Shown here: piece by piece, positions 17,712 through 26,388 of the stretch
Numbering within the stretch: position 1 is the stretch's first letter
How the letters are laid out: every line of letters starts with the position of its first letter
Program-made: the position numbers and the translations under genes
Notes under the pieces: model-generated
What the model was told of the DNA's origin: nothing
Seen by the model: the letters and a program-made list of their open reading frames with translations, nothing else
Database searches by the model: none
From: Flavobacterium akiainvivens
Lineage (GTDB): Bacteria > Bacteroidota > Bacteroidia > Flavobacteriales > Flavobacteriaceae
DNA: 64,000 nt
Direction: 5' to 3'
Assembly (NCBI RefSeq): GCF_001278115.1
Contig: NZ_LIYD01000005.1
Coordinates: 2,968,281 to 3,032,280 of the forward strand

Positions 17712-20594
17712 TTAGAAATTGATATAAAGGTTAACAAAGAACGTCCTGCCGTAGCCATAAAAATAGCGAGGGCCAAAAGATGGGTTTCCGCTGCTTACAT
17801 CCTGGTTAAGGGTACGGTAGCTGGCGTTACGGGCCTGTTCAAAACCACCGGTTTTATACCTTACGTCAAACACGTTGTTAACGCTGGCAAAGAAACCTAT
17901 AATGTTTTGTTTTACTTTCCATGATTTACCACCCTGCAGGTTTACAAGGTAAATTTCGTCAAATCGTTCCTGCTTAAGCAGTTCGCGTGTCCTGCTTTCT
18001 GTAGCTTCAGGATAACCTATACCTAATGTATTATCTGTAAGGAAGTTGCTGGTCCTTAAAAGAGCAGATACATCTATATAGTTATTGGCAAGGTAGTTAG
18101 CGTTAGCGCCTATCCACCAGTATTTAGGGTCGCGGTACTCAAGGCCTATAGAGTAAGCCTGTTGTGGCATGCCCGGCAGTTTGTAGTCTTTAAGAGCAGC
18201 AGGGCCATAGTTTAGTATAGCAGCCTGACCACCCACGCCCAGCTCATCGCTTGCAAAGGCATCGTTATTAATAAATACGTTAGGGTTATTGTCATACGTA
18301 TACTGCCCGTAAGCCGCACTTGCCATAACCTTAATGGTACTGGTAACCTGGTATTCAAGGCCAAGTTCCCCACCCATCATTTTCTTGTCTATATCAGTAA
18401 CCGTTTCGGCAATAAACGCGTTGGTATCGCCGGTAGTTTCGCCTTCAACCACACCTTCTGCAAAGAAGAAAGAGGTTTCGGTAGCGTTTTGTATCAGGTT
18501 ATAAAAACCGGTTAGCCTTGCCTTTAGCCTTGGCGCGCGCACCACATAGCTAATATCGCCACCCATTATATCCTCGCTGTCTATACCATCAACAATGTTG
18601 TTGTTTAGCCTTGCGTTAGGGAACGTGTTTCTAAGCGTAGGTGCCTTGCTCATATAAATACCGTTTGCCACAATGCTGTTACGGCCGTCTATTTTATATG
18701 TAATACCTGCTTTTGCACCCGGGTTGTCAAAAGATACTTTTTGGCTCTTGCCAAAAGAGTTGGTTGGGTAAATACCATTGCGGTAAAGGCCATCCCTCTG
18801 GTACTCGCTGCGGCTGTAGTTTAGCGCACCATAAAAGTCTACTTTGCTGTAGCTAAATTTAAACTGGGCAAAAGCATCTATAGTATTGGCAAGCAGGTTG
18901 TAGTTGTAACCAAAAGTATCGCCCACACCCACCTGGCGGCCCGGGTTGTTAAGGTCGCTCTGGCCCTGGCTGCCGGCAAAGAACGGATCGATATCCATAT
19001 AATAAGCGCCACCCATAAGGTCTAACAGGTTCTGGAAGTTATGGCTCTTAAGGTTGCGGTAGGTAGCACCGGCGTTAAGTATAATATTATCGGCCAGCTG
19101 GCTGCGTAGTATTGTATTGGCTGTAAAGGTCTTGTCGTCTGTCCTGTCTTCATACAGTACATATTTACTAACACCCGGCGCACGGCCTATTTCCTGGTTG
19201 TTGGCATCAGTTACTGGCACCGTGTTTACCTGGTACATATAATCCCAGTTAATTTGCGGGTTTGCCATAAAAGAGTTAAGGTTGCTTTGTGCAAGGGCAA
19301 GGTTTTCCGGGCTGTTGCCCACAAAGTTACCACCCAGGCCACCCGGCAAAAACTGCTCTGGCGCTACGTTTTGGTTTTCATAAAAACTTAGGTAGTAGCT
19401 TGGCAGGTTGCCATAATATGTTGGATCAGGGTTTTTAACATCTTGAAAATCAAGACGTGTGTTGCCTATGCTACCAAACTGGTAGGCTACGTTTGTGTTA
19501 AGCGATGTTTTGTCGCTAATAGTCCAGTAGTGGCTAAGCATAAAAATAGGCTCTTCTACATCTTTATCGCGGCTGTTGCGTTTTTTGCCGTTTTGCCACC
19601 CCCAGTAAGAGTTGTAATCTTCGCCCCTAAGGTTTATAACCTCCTGTGTGTTTGGCGAGTTTTTACCCCTGCTGTTTTGAGCGTATATGCTGGTAAAGTT
19701 TAGGCTGTGCTTATCGTTTATTTTCTTTTCTACCGATGCAAAGAATGAGTTTGCACTGTAGTCGCTGCCTTCAAAATAGCCTTCCTGAGCCCACCTGCGC
19801 GATGCACTAATGGTATATGCCCATCCGTCTGCCTGAAGCCCGCTGGCATAAGTAGCCATCATCCTCCAGTCATAGCTGGTATTGGCGCCGCTAAAAGACA
19901 CCCTTGCACCCGGGCGGTATATACTGGCACGTGTATTAATTTCCTGTGTGCCCAGTATGTTACCAAAAGTATAGTCTGATGGTGCAGAACCCATTGTAAA
20001 CTCCTGGTTGCGTGTAGCATCGTTAAGGCCACCCCAGTTGCTCCATTGCGGGCGGCCGTCATAAAGCTTGTTCATTGTTACACCATTTATCATGGTAGTA
20101 CCATACTCATTATCAAGGCCGCGAACCCTATAGCGCGCCATACCCCAGTTAAAGGCTGCTGCCTGCTGGTAGGTATCTCTTGACGCCTGCAGTAGCCCCG
20201 CAGTGTTTTCAGAGCCCGAGTTGTCATCGCCCAGGTCGTTATCTGTAATGGTAATAAGGCTTAACTGCTGCTCTGTAGTAATGTCTTCTTCAAAGTTTAC
20301 TACGCCCAGGTCAAGCGCCTGGCCTTCCTGTACCTCAATAGTAAAGGTTTGGGCCACATAGCCGGTAGTGCTAATTGTAACTTCGTGGCTGCCCGGGGCA
20401 ACGCTTGCAAATACAAAAACACCTTCAGCGTTGGTTTGCACGGTTGCGGCGTTCCCTTCAAGCGTAGCCGTAACGTTTTGAAGCGGCTTTTGCGATTTAG
20501 AGTCTACCACCTTAGCCGTAACCGATGCCGTTTGCTGTGCGAATGCACACACGGCCTGTACTGCGAATAAAAGGCTGAGTACTAGTTTCTTCAT
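17712..20594 (-). CDS. TonB-dependent outer-membrane receptor
   Basis: 960 aa. The signal peptide (about 1-19) is followed by a carboxypeptidase-like regulatory domain (about 22-105, VVDSKSQKPLQNVTATLEGN), a plug domain (about 115-230, including YRVRGLDNEYGTTMINGVTM), then a long beta-barrel ending in Phe-Val-Asn-Leu-Tyr-Ile-Asn-Phe. The terminal Phe suits BAM-dependent insertion. It imports an unknown substrate using TonB energy. It is cotranscribed with the DUF5689 lipoprotein and divergent from a secreted endonuclease/phosphatase-family protein, which hints at nucleic-acid or phosphodiester uptake; that is inference. Confidence 0.93.
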   Translation of the reverse strand: MKKLVLSLLFAVQAVCAFAQQTASVTAKVVDSKSQKPLQNVTATLEGNAATVQTNAEGVFVFASVAPGSHEVTISTTGYVAQTFTIEVQEGQALDLGVVNFEEDITTEQQLSLITITDNDLGDDNSGSENTAGLLQASRDTYQQAAAFNWGMARYRVRGLDNEYGTTMINGVTMNKLYDGRPQWSNWGGLNDATRNQEFTMGSAPSDYTFGNILGTQEINTRASIYRPGARVSFSGANTSYDWRMMATYASGLQADGWAYTISASRRWAQEGYFEGSDYSANSFFASVEKKINDKHSLNFTSIYAQNSRGKNSPNTQEVINLRGEDYNSYWGWQNGKKRNSRDKDVEEPIFMLSHYWTISDKTSLNTNVAYQFGSIGNTRLDFQDVKNPDPTYYGNLPSYYLSFYENQNVAPEQFLPGGLGGNFVGNSPENLALAQSNLNSFMANPQINWDYMYQVNTVPVTDANNQEIGRAPGVSKYVLYEDRTDDKTFTANTILRSQLADNIILNAGATYRNLKSHNFQNLLDLMGGAYYMDIDPFFAGSQGQSDLNNPGRQVGVGDTFGYNYNLLANTIDAFAQFKFSYSKVDFYGALNYSRSEYQRDGLYRNGIYPTNSFGKSQKVSFDNPGAKAGITYKIDGRNSIVANGIYMSKAPTLRNTFPNARLNNNIVDGIDSEDIMGGDISYVVRAPRLKARLTGFYNLIQNATETSFFFAEGVVEGETTGDTNAFIAETVTDIDKKMMGGELGLEYQVTSTIKVMASAAYGQYTYDNNPNVFINNDAFASDELGVGGQAAILNYGPAALKDYKLPGMPQQAYSIGLEYRDPKYWWIGANANYLANNYIDVSALLRTSNFLTDNTLGIGYPEATESRTRELLKQERFDEIYLVNLQGGKSWKVKQNIIGFFASVNNVFDVRYKTGGFEQARNASYRTLNQDVSSGNPSFGPRYFYGYGRTFFVNLYINF

Positions 20595-20651
20595 AAATAA
20601 ATTTAATGTAATTTTATTTTATTTGTCAAGTTAAAAATTTCTTAACGGCGG

Positions 20652-20659
20652 CAAATGTA
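20652..20659 (-). promoter_or_regulatory. candidate -7 element, TonB receptor operon
   Basis: On the minus strand this reads TACATTTG, matching TAnnTTTG, 58 bases upstream of the receptor ATG. It is back-to-back with the element at 20680. Confidence 0.5.
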
Positions 20660-20679
20660 ATGCAATTAAAAATAATATT

Positions 20680-20687
20680 TACCTTTG
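20680..20687 (+). promoter_or_regulatory. candidate -7 element, endonuclease-family gene
   Basis: TACCTTTG matches the Bacteroidota -7 consensus, 50 bases upstream of the ATG at 20737. Confidence 0.5.
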
Positions 20688-20736
20688 GCACCCCATTTGT
20701 TATAAAACTTCACGTTAAATTAATATTTGTTATATA

Positions 20737-21831
20737 ATGATAAATCGTTTTCGTATTCTACTGGTAACCATATTAGTAGTATTTGCGGCAAAAGCGCAAG
20801 ACAAACAGTACAGGGTGCACACCATAGCGTTCTACAACCTTGAGAACCTTTTTGATACCATTAACGACCCGCGCACTAACGATGAGGAATGGCTGGTAAC
20901 GGGCTCCCAACACTGGACGGGTGCCAAATACCGCAAAAAACTGGCTAACCTAAGCAAGGTTATATCGCAAATAGGTGTAGACGAAAAGCAGCCCAACAGC
21001 CCCGTGGTGGTGGGTGTGGCCGAGGTAGAAAACCGCAAAGTGCTGGAAGACCTTGTTAAGCAGCCCGGACTTGCCGAAAAAGGCTATGCCGTTATACATT
21101 TTGACTCGCCCGATAAACGCGGTATAGATGTAGGCCTGCTGTACCAAACAAAATATTTTAAGCCTACCAGCTATATAAACATTCCGCTGTATATATACGA
21201 AAACGGCAAAGCACCCGATAAGGCCGACAGCGCCGATGATGCCGAAGACAAAAACGTGGCACACAACGGCCGCATTTATACCCGCGACCAGCTGCTGGTT
21301 ACCGGTATGCTGGATGGTGAAGAGGTAAGCTTTATTGTTAACCACTGGCCGTCGCGCTCCGGTGGTGAAAAGAAAAGCAGCCCTAACCGCGAGGCAGCTG
21401 CCGCACTTAACAAAAAGACTATTGACTCGCTTTATACCATAAACCCCAACCTGAAACTTATAACCATGGGCGACCTTAACGATGGCCCTTATAACAACAG
21501 CGTTAAAAAAGTGCTTGGCGCCAAAGCGCATAAAGATGAAGTAAAAGAAAAAGGCCTGTTTAACCCCATGGCCGAAATGAGCGATAAAGGTATAGGCACA
21601 CTGGCCTACCGCGATGCGTGGGACCTTTTTGACCAGATGATTGTTACCGAACCGCTTATTAAAAAAGACTTCAGCTCGTTCCGTTTCTGGAAAGCGGGTG
21701 TGTGGAACAAAAGCTTTATGACCCAGCCCAGTGGCCAGTACCGCGGCTACCCGCTGCGTAACTCAAACGGCGAGGTGGGCTATAGCGACCACTTCCCGGT
21801 GTATATTTACCTGGTTAAGGAACAGAAATAA
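20737..21831 (+). CDS. secreted endonuclease/exonuclease/phosphatase family protein
   Basis: 364 aa. The signal peptide (about 1-20, ending Ala-Lys-Ala-Gln) is followed by the EEP fold: Phe-Tyr-Asn-Leu-Glu-Asn-Leu-Phe (metal-site Asn and Glu, about 31-38), GVAEVENRKVL (about 93-103), NHWPSRSGG (catalytic His, about 205), MGDLNDGPYNNS (about 245) and SDHFPV (the final Asp-His, about 350). All catalytic motifs are intact. The family includes DNases, RNases and phosphodiesterases; the exact substrate is unknown. Divergence from the TonB/DUF5689 operon suggests a shared function. Confidence 0.9.
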   Translation: MINRFRILLVTILVVFAAKAQDKQYRVHTIAFYNLENLFDTINDPRTNDEEWLVTGSQHWTGAKYRKKLANLSKVISQIGVDEKQPNSPVVVGVAEVENRKVLEDLVKQPGLAEKGYAVIHFDSPDKRGIDVGLLYQTKYFKPTSYINIPLYIYENGKAPDKADSADDAEDKNVAHNGRIYTRDQLLVTGMLDGEEVSFIVNHWPSRSGGEKKSSPNREAAAALNKKTIDSLYTINPNLKLITMGDLNDGPYNNSVKKVLGAKAHKDEVKEKGLFNPMAEMSDKGIGTLAYRDAWDLFDQMIVTEPLIKKDFSSFRFWKAGVWNKSFMTQPSGQYRGYPLRNSNGEVGYSDHFPVYIYLVKEQK

Positions 21832-21833
21832 TA

Positions 21834-22355
21834 CTAAAAGCCGCGCCCACAGCGCGGTTTTTTTATAACCCATGCCCAGTCCCTTTGCTGTTGTATGTCT
21901 GCTTCAGGAATACCGGCCTCATACATCATGTCAATAAGCTGTTCGTTGCTTACAATATACACGCTAAGCGGCAGCGAAATACCATACTGCGCTATTTGTG
22001 CAAAATGCTCTTTACTGAATATTTCGAGGTTTAGCTGGTGTGTTCCATTATAAAACAGCTCTATAAACAGGTTGATTTCAGTAACACCCTGCTGCCTGAA
22101 CTGCGCTATGTGCCGCCTTACATAATCAATGTACCAGGGGTAGTATTCGCTATAAAGGGTTTCATGCAGTGCATACCGCATGGGCGAAAGCAAATCAAGG
22201 CTGCCAAAGCCATACACCCCGGTTTCGCTTTTATCGTTAGCATCGTCAGGTTCAATACTTTCAAATACTATGGCATCATTGCCTATTTCACTCAGCAGTT
22301 TCTTAGGCGAAAAGGAATCGCCCATCAGGTTGAGGGTTATTTTTGTGAGGTGCAT
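21834..22355 (-). CDS. small protein, DUF4279-like, function unknown
   Basis: 173 aa, no signal peptide. The start ITLNLMGDSFSPKKLLSEIG and the later FYNGTHQLNLEIFSKEHFAQ with a following Tyr-Gly-Ile-Ser-Leu resemble DUF4279 proteins in layout, but the match is by eye. It is followed closely by two other small unknown proteins on the same strand. Its C-terminal codons (for Cys-Gly-Arg-Gly) are written over the terminator hairpin of the convergent endonuclease gene. Confidence 0.65.
   Translation of the reverse strand: MHLTKITLNLMGDSFSPKKLLSEIGNDAIVFESIEPDDANDKSETGVYGFGSLDLLSPMRYALHETLYSEYYPWYIDYVRRHIAQFRQQGVTEINLFIELFYNGTHQLNLEIFSKEHFAQIAQYGISLPLSVYIVSNEQLIDMMYEAGIPEADIQQQRDWAWVIKKPRCGRGF
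21841..21864 (+). terminator. intrinsic terminator overlapping a coding end
   Basis: The stem CCGCGC/GCGCGG (21841-21846 with 21852-21857) is followed by seven T. It ends the plus-strand endonuclease gene and lies inside the last codons of the minus-strand gene 21834-22355. Confidence 0.8.
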
Positions 22356-22365
22356 TTTGGGGTGG

Positions 22366-22851
22366 TTATTGTGTTGCTGCTAAAAGCAACGTGGTGCGCC
22401 TGTTAAATATCTTTATAAAGTCGCGGTGTTCTGTTTTTGCCTCAGTACAGCTGTAGCAAAGGGTTATAATAGTCACTTCTTTGCCATTTTGCAGTTCAGG
22501 ATAAAACCAAATATCAGGGCAGCCGTCATACCCTCCCACTTCACGCAGCATAACTGGTTTCCCTTCAAGATAAAACGCCAGCGCCAATTGGTTAACCTGT
22601 CCTTCAAGCCATTTTATATCATCCTGGGTAAACCCAAGGTTCTTTGCATAGCCATAAGCCGTTGAAAGGTAAAAAATGGTACCCAGGTTCTTTATATCCT
22701 TTAACGCAGACGGTTTGTTAAGGGTATCGCAGTAAGCCTTTGGGGTATAACTTATAAGCTTTGTATATTCTTCCCAGTGTAGCGAATCAGTTTTCTGCGC
22801 CTGTACAAACAGGGTTAATAATAAGGCGGTTATAGAGAGGAAAACTTTCAT
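22366..22851 (-). CDS. exported protein of unknown function
   Basis: 161 aa. A signal peptide (MKVFLSITALLLTLFVQAQ) indicates export. The mature part has paired Cys residues (Cys-Pro-Asp near 114 and Cys-Tyr-Ser-Cys near 135-138) that could form disulfides. No family is recognised. It is 10 bp from the next gene, so probably in the same transcript as the neighbouring small genes. Confidence 0.6.
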   Translation of the reverse strand: MKVFLSITALLLTLFVQAQKTDSLHWEEYTKLISYTPKAYCDTLNKPSALKDIKNLGTIFYLSTAYGYAKNLGFTQDDIKWLEGQVNQLALAFYLEGKPVMLREVGGYDGCPDIWFYPELQNGKEVTIITLCYSCTEAKTEHRDFIKIFNRRTTLLLAATQ

Positions 22852-22895
22852 AAATATAAAGATATTAAAAAAGGCCGCCCTTCCGGACAGCCCTC

Positions 22896-23321
22896 TTATA
22901 AATATTTATCCTCCAACTGAAGCATAAACCCTTGCTCTTCTGTATTATTAAGGTGCGCTTTAAGCTGCTGCCATGTGGCAAAACCAAAGTTTACAACCTC
23001 ATGCCAGTCAGGGTCGTTCAAAACCACTATGTCTGTCAAACCTTCTTTATTTATACTGCCGATATAGTTATCAAGCATTTTATGAAACGGGATTACAATA
23101 GCGGCTTCCTGTGCTGATGCAAAACCCTGGTTTACAAAATTATCGTATCCTTCGTTCAGGTCAAGGTCATCAAAATAGCTACATAAAGCTTCGGTATAAT
23201 TGCTTGCTACATCAGGATAAAAACCTTCGAGCCACACCTTGTGCTGAAAAGTAATATCAGTAAATTCAAACAAGGCCCTGAGCCATCGCTCCCTTATACT
23301 CTTTCTTAGCCCAACATTCAT
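22896..23321 (-). CDS. small cytosolic protein, SCO4402-like
   Basis: 141 aa, no signal peptide. The pattern HKVWLEGFYPDVASNYTEAL then Phe-Asp-Asp-Leu-Asp-Leu and Asp-Pro-Asp-Trp-His-Glu-Val-Val resembles the SCO4402-type small proteins (RVW…YPHE…FDD…DPRW). These are often found near polymorphic toxin or immunity genes, but none is visible here. It starts 3 bp after the DsbA-like gene's stop and is cotranscribed with it. Function unknown. Confidence 0.55.
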   Translation of the reverse strand: MNVGLRKSIRERWLRALFEFTDITFQHKVWLEGFYPDVASNYTEALCSYFDDLDLNEGYDNFVNQGFASAQEAAIVIPFHKMLDNYIGSINKEGLTDIVVLNDPDWHEVVNFGFATWQQLKAHLNNTEEQGFMLQLEDKYL

Positions 23322-23324
23322 AGA

Positions 23325-24023
23325 TTAACACTTCCCGTCAACACCGCAGCTGTCGCCCTCAATAATATCAAGGGGTGCGCTGGCCTGTTGCCATTCGCCG
23401 TATGATTTTTCAAGCACTTCTAAAAATGTAGCGGCATCCTGTGCGCCGCTAACGCCATACTTGCGGTTAAACACAAAAAATGGCACACCACGCACGCCTA
23501 TGTTCTGGGCTTCCTGCACATCCATTACCACATCCTGAAAATAAGCCTCGCTGCCCATAGCCTCAGCCAGCTCGGTAGTATTAAGCCCTACCGAGGCCGC
23601 AATTTCACTTAGGGTGGCAGCATCATCTATATTCTTGCCATCAGTAAAATAAGCTTTAAACAGGGCCTCCTCAGCTTCGTTTTGCAGACCAAACTCCTTG
23701 GCAAAATGCAGCATACGGTGTGCGTTAAAGCTGTTGGCCGGTATGGCTTTATCAAAGTTGTAGGTAAGGCCGGTTTCGGCAGCCATATTGGTTACATAGT
23801 CGTTCATGCCGGTAGCTTCCTCCAGGCTCACGCCTTTGTGCTCGGCCAGGAACTGGTGCATATTTTTGGTAGGGTCGGTTACCATTTCGGGCGAAAGCAG
23901 GTAGCTTTTCCATTCAATTTCTACCTTATCCTTACCGTTAAATGTTTCAAGCGCCTGCTCAAAACGGCGCTTGCCTATATAGCAAAAGGGACACATAATG
24001 TCGCTCCAAATCTCAATTTTCAT
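23325..24023 (-). CDS. DsbA/FrnE-family thiol oxidoreductase
   Basis: 232 aa, no signal peptide, so cytosolic. Residues 1-20 carry IWSDIMCPFCYIGKRRFE with the CPFC active site (Cys12, Cys15). The thioredoxin fold is interrupted by a helical insert, and the cis-Pro loop is Gly-Val-Arg-Gly-Val-Pro-Phe-Phe. This is the FrnE/2-hydroxychromene-isomerase-like DsbA subfamily. The C-terminus ends with two additional Cys (…Asp-Ser-Cys-Gly-Val-Asp-Gly-Lys-Cys), possibly metal-binding or redox-active. A TAnnTTTG element lies just upstream. Confidence 0.92.
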   Translation of the reverse strand: MKIEIWSDIMCPFCYIGKRRFEQALETFNGKDKVEIEWKSYLLSPEMVTDPTKNMHQFLAEHKGVSLEEATGMNDYVTNMAAETGLTYNFDKAIPANSFNAHRMLHFAKEFGLQNEAEEALFKAYFTDGKNIDDAATLSEIAASVGLNTTELAEAMGSEAYFQDVVMDVQEAQNIGVRGVPFFVFNRKYGVSGAQDAATFLEVLEKSYGEWQQASAPLDIIEGDSCGVDGKC

Positions 24024-24039
24024 AATAGTGTATTTTACA

Positions 24040-24047
24040 CAAAGGTA
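24040..24047 (-). promoter_or_regulatory. candidate -7 element, DsbA-like gene
   Basis: The minus strand reads TACCTTTG, 17 bases from the ATG. Confidence 0.5.
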
Positions 24048-24105
24048 GGGCTTTACAATAAACTATAACATTTTTAGTTACACTAATAATACGCATATAA
24101 TTATA

Positions 24106-24399
24106 ATGAAAAAGCACCTTACACCGCAACTGCTTACCGATTGCTTTAGCATAAGCATGGTTATACTTGTACTTATTATTAGCGGACTTGTGTGGCGCGA
24201 ACGCCACTACACCCGCATGTACAACAGCACACAGCTGCGCCTTACGGCTACCGACTTTAAAACCCAATGGGGCGAGCCCGACCAGTGTGCCGCTACTACA
24301 GATGGTGTTGTACTGCGTTATGACCGCTGCATTTGGGGCGAATATGTTTTTATATTCGACAAAGATTCTTTGCTGGCATCTAAAGGGGTAGATGATTAA
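24106..24399 (+). CDS. small single-pass membrane protein, unknown
   Basis: 97 aa. One transmembrane helix (about residues 14-34, ISMVILVLIISGLVW) is followed by Trp-Arg-Glu-Arg. The soluble part holds two Cys (DQCAATTDG and RYDRCIWGEYVF). The TDFKTQWGEPDQC pattern resembles short membrane proteins with an SmpA/OmlA-like ending, but I cannot assign a family. Isolated gene, immediately followed by a long inverted repeat. Confidence 0.6.
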   Translation: MKKHLTPQLLTDCFSISMVILVLIISGLVWRERHYTRMYNSTQLRLTATDFKTQWGEPDQCAATTDGVVLRYDRCIWGEYVFIFDKDSLLASKGVDD

Positions 24400-24409
24400 A
24401 ACCGTTACG

Positions 24410-24486
24410 GGTTGTGAGTTGTGGGTTGTTTTTAAAGTTGTGAGTAACATAGTATAATCTTTAAAAACAACCCCCAACTCACAACC
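24410..24486. repeat. 28-bp inverted repeat
   Basis: The arm 24410-24437 pairs with 24459-24486 with one mismatch; each arm contains GGTTGTGAGTTG and GGTTGTTTTTAAAG. The loop is 21 bases. It lies between the small membrane protein gene and the terminator at 24494. Confidence 0.85.
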
Positions 24487-24493
24487 ATTCAAC

Positions 24494-24524
24494 AAAAAAA
24501 GAGAGGCATAAACCTCTCTTTTTT
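24494..24524. terminator. bidirectional terminator
   Basis: The stem GAGAGG/CCTCTC (24501-24506 with 24513-24518) is flanked by an A-run on the left and a T-run on the right. It ends the acyl-ACP desaturase transcript on the minus strand. Confidence 0.85.
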
Positions 24525-24525
24525 G

Positions 24526-25521
24526 TTATTTAATAAGTGCCGGTTGCACCCATTTAAAAATATGCGATTCTTCGGGTATCACCAGGCGTTCGCTAATGCG
24601 TGCCATCCTGTCCGGAAGCTTCATCAGGAAGTCGCGCGCCTTTTCGGCCTCGGCAGTAAGCCCGTCAATTTTATCAATCTGCCATTTTTCTATAAGCTTG
24701 CGAAGTATATCTACATAATCAGCAGCGGTATAAACACCTATGCGCTGCGCCGAATCAGAAAACTGCTCAAACGCCGTGCTTATCTTTTGTCCGCTTTCGC
24801 GAAGAAAGTGCGCCGGCATAACAATTTTTTGCTTCATCATGTACTGAAAGGCCAGCATCATTTCGCTTGGGTCTACCTTAAAAATACGGTCTACAAACTC
24901 GCTGTAGGCCATGTGGTGGCGCATTTCATCACCCGCCACAAGCTTACACATCTTGCTCAGCTTTTTATCGCCATACTGCTTTGCAATCTGGCTTACACGG
25001 TTGTGCGATATATAAGTAGCCAGCTCCTGGAAACTGGTATATACAAAGTTTTTGTATGGGTCGCGGTCGGTACCAATATCAAAACCGTCGTTAATAAGGT
25101 GCTGTGTAGTCATTTCAACCTCGCGCATATTTACGCGGCCGCTAAGGTACAGGTACTTGTTTAGCAGGTCGCCGTGGCGGTTTTCTTCACCCGTCCAGTT
25201 GCGCACCCACTTGCTCCATCCGTTGCCGCCGTTGTCTATCTGGTTAACGCCTTCCACATCCATAAGCCACGACTCATAAGTAGGCAGGGCCTCTTCGGTA
25301 ATGGTATCGCCCACAAGCACTACCCAAAAATCATACGGCAGGTCTTTGGCAATTTCGCGCAGTTCCCTAACCTCTTCAAAAAAGGTTTCGTTTTGCGAAT
25401 CAGGCAGTAAATCAGTAGGTTGCCATATTTTTTCCACCGGAATAAGGTACTCATCCACAAAAGAATCTATGTTCTTTTCCAGAAACTGCATTACCTCCAG
25501 GCGGATGTTTTTTATAGACAT
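24526..25521 (-). CDS. acyl-ACP desaturase
   Basis: 331 aa. The ferritin-like di-iron ligands are visible: Glu-Glu-Asn-Arg-His-Gly (about 111-116), Glu-x-x-x-x-x-His in MREVEMTTQHL, and DEMRHHMAYSEF (about 193-204). It introduces a cis double bond into acyl-ACP in the cytosol, controlling membrane fluidity. It lies 4 bp after an acyltransferase of phospholipid synthesis, which fits a lipid role. Length matches the family. Confidence 0.93.
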   Translation of the reverse strand: MSIKNIRLEVMQFLEKNIDSFVDEYLIPVEKIWQPTDLLPDSQNETFFEEVRELREIAKDLPYDFWVVLVGDTITEEALPTYESWLMDVEGVNQIDNGGNGWSKWVRNWTGEENRHGDLLNKYLYLSGRVNMREVEMTTQHLINDGFDIGTDRDPYKNFVYTSFQELATYISHNRVSQIAKQYGDKKLSKMCKLVAGDEMRHHMAYSEFVDRIFKVDPSEMMLAFQYMMKQKIVMPAHFLRESGQKISTAFEQFSDSAQRIGVYTAADYVDILRKLIEKWQIDKIDGLTAEAEKARDFLMKLPDRMARISERLVIPEESHIFKWVQPALIK

Positions 25522-25525
25522 ATAT

Positions 25526-26284
25526 TTAGTATTTTATTCCTTTAATCACTTCTCTCTCAGTACGCTCCATCACTTCTTCAAAAGGAATTCCCTTAATTGC
25601 AAATGGTTCCTGTACGGTAAACGTAAGGCGGTTGCCCAGCCCCAGCGGAAACTTGCCAAAACGCTCTACCCTCCACGAGTTATTTATCGTTAAAGGTACA
25701 ATATAAGCATTAGGGGCAAACTTGCACAGCATTTTAAGCCCGTTTTCACTAAACTTCTTTGGCACACCCGTTTTGCTGCGTGTCCCTTCGGGGAAAATCA
25801 CGGTGGCGCGGTTGTGCTTTTGTATGTATTCGGCCATACCTTTAATGGCGGTAAGGGCCTGTTTCGGGTCTTTACGGTCTATTAAAACGCTGCCGCCGTG
25901 CCTTAAATTGTATGACACACTGGGTATACCCTTGCCCAACTCTTTCTTACTCACAAATTTAGGGTGAAATTTGCGCATAAACCAGATAATTGGCGGAATA
26001 TCATACATACTCTGGTGGTTAGCCACAAAAATAATGGGCACCCCATGCGGAATACGTTCACGGTGTTGTACGTCAAAAGTAGTGCCAAGAGCGTGCATAG
26101 AGCGCACAAGCCCACTGTTAAGTATGTCTACGCTTTTTTTATGTGCCTGATAACCAAACACATTAAAGCACAGCCACTGTATAGGGTGAAACACCACAAG
26201 CAGCAGGCCAAAAAGTGCGTAAAACAATATAGAGAACGGAACCGATAGTATCCTTTGCATGTGCGTTGTAAAAAATTCGCACAA
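25526..26284 (-). CDS. 1-acyl-sn-glycerol-3-phosphate acyltransferase (PlsC family)
   Basis: 252 aa. An N-terminal membrane segment (about 15-40) precedes the catalytic motif NHQSMYD (NHxxxxD, about 92-98) and the substrate-binding motif FPEGTRSK (about 164-171). It transfers an acyl chain to lysophosphatidic acid to make phosphatidic acid at the inner membrane. It is the first gene of a two-gene unit with the desaturase. Confidence 0.92.
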   Translation of the reverse strand: MCEFFTTHMQRILSVPFSILFYALFGLLLVVFHPIQWLCFNVFGYQAHKKSVDILNSGLVRSMHALGTTFDVQHRERIPHGVPIIFVANHQSMYDIPPIIWFMRKFHPKFVSKKELGKGIPSVSYNLRHGGSVLIDRKDPKQALTAIKGMAEYIQKHNRATVIFPEGTRSKTGVPKKFSENGLKMLCKFAPNAYIVPLTINNSWRVERFGKFPLGLGNRLTFTVQEPFAIKGIPFEEVMERTEREVIKGIKY

Positions 26285-26289
26285 AAGTA
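26282..26289 (-). promoter_or_regulatory. candidate -7 element, acyltransferase operon
   Basis: The minus strand reads TACTTTTG, a match to TAnnTTTG. It touches the annotated ATG (26282-26284), so the true start may be internal (Met9, MQRILSVPFS, at 26260). Confidence 0.4.
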
Positions 26290-26342
26290 CATTCTTTTTA
26301 CCGAATTATAAAAATAATTGGTATGCTGGCATACTATAAAGC

Positions 26343-26368
26343 AAAAAACCACGCAAATGCGTGGTTTT
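26343..26368 (-). terminator. intrinsic terminator of the bacilliredoxin gene
   Basis: The stem AACCACGCA/GCGTGGTT with a short loop is followed by a T-run on the minus strand. Confidence 0.8.
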
Positions 26369-26388
26369 ACAATTTAAATCCTTTATTC

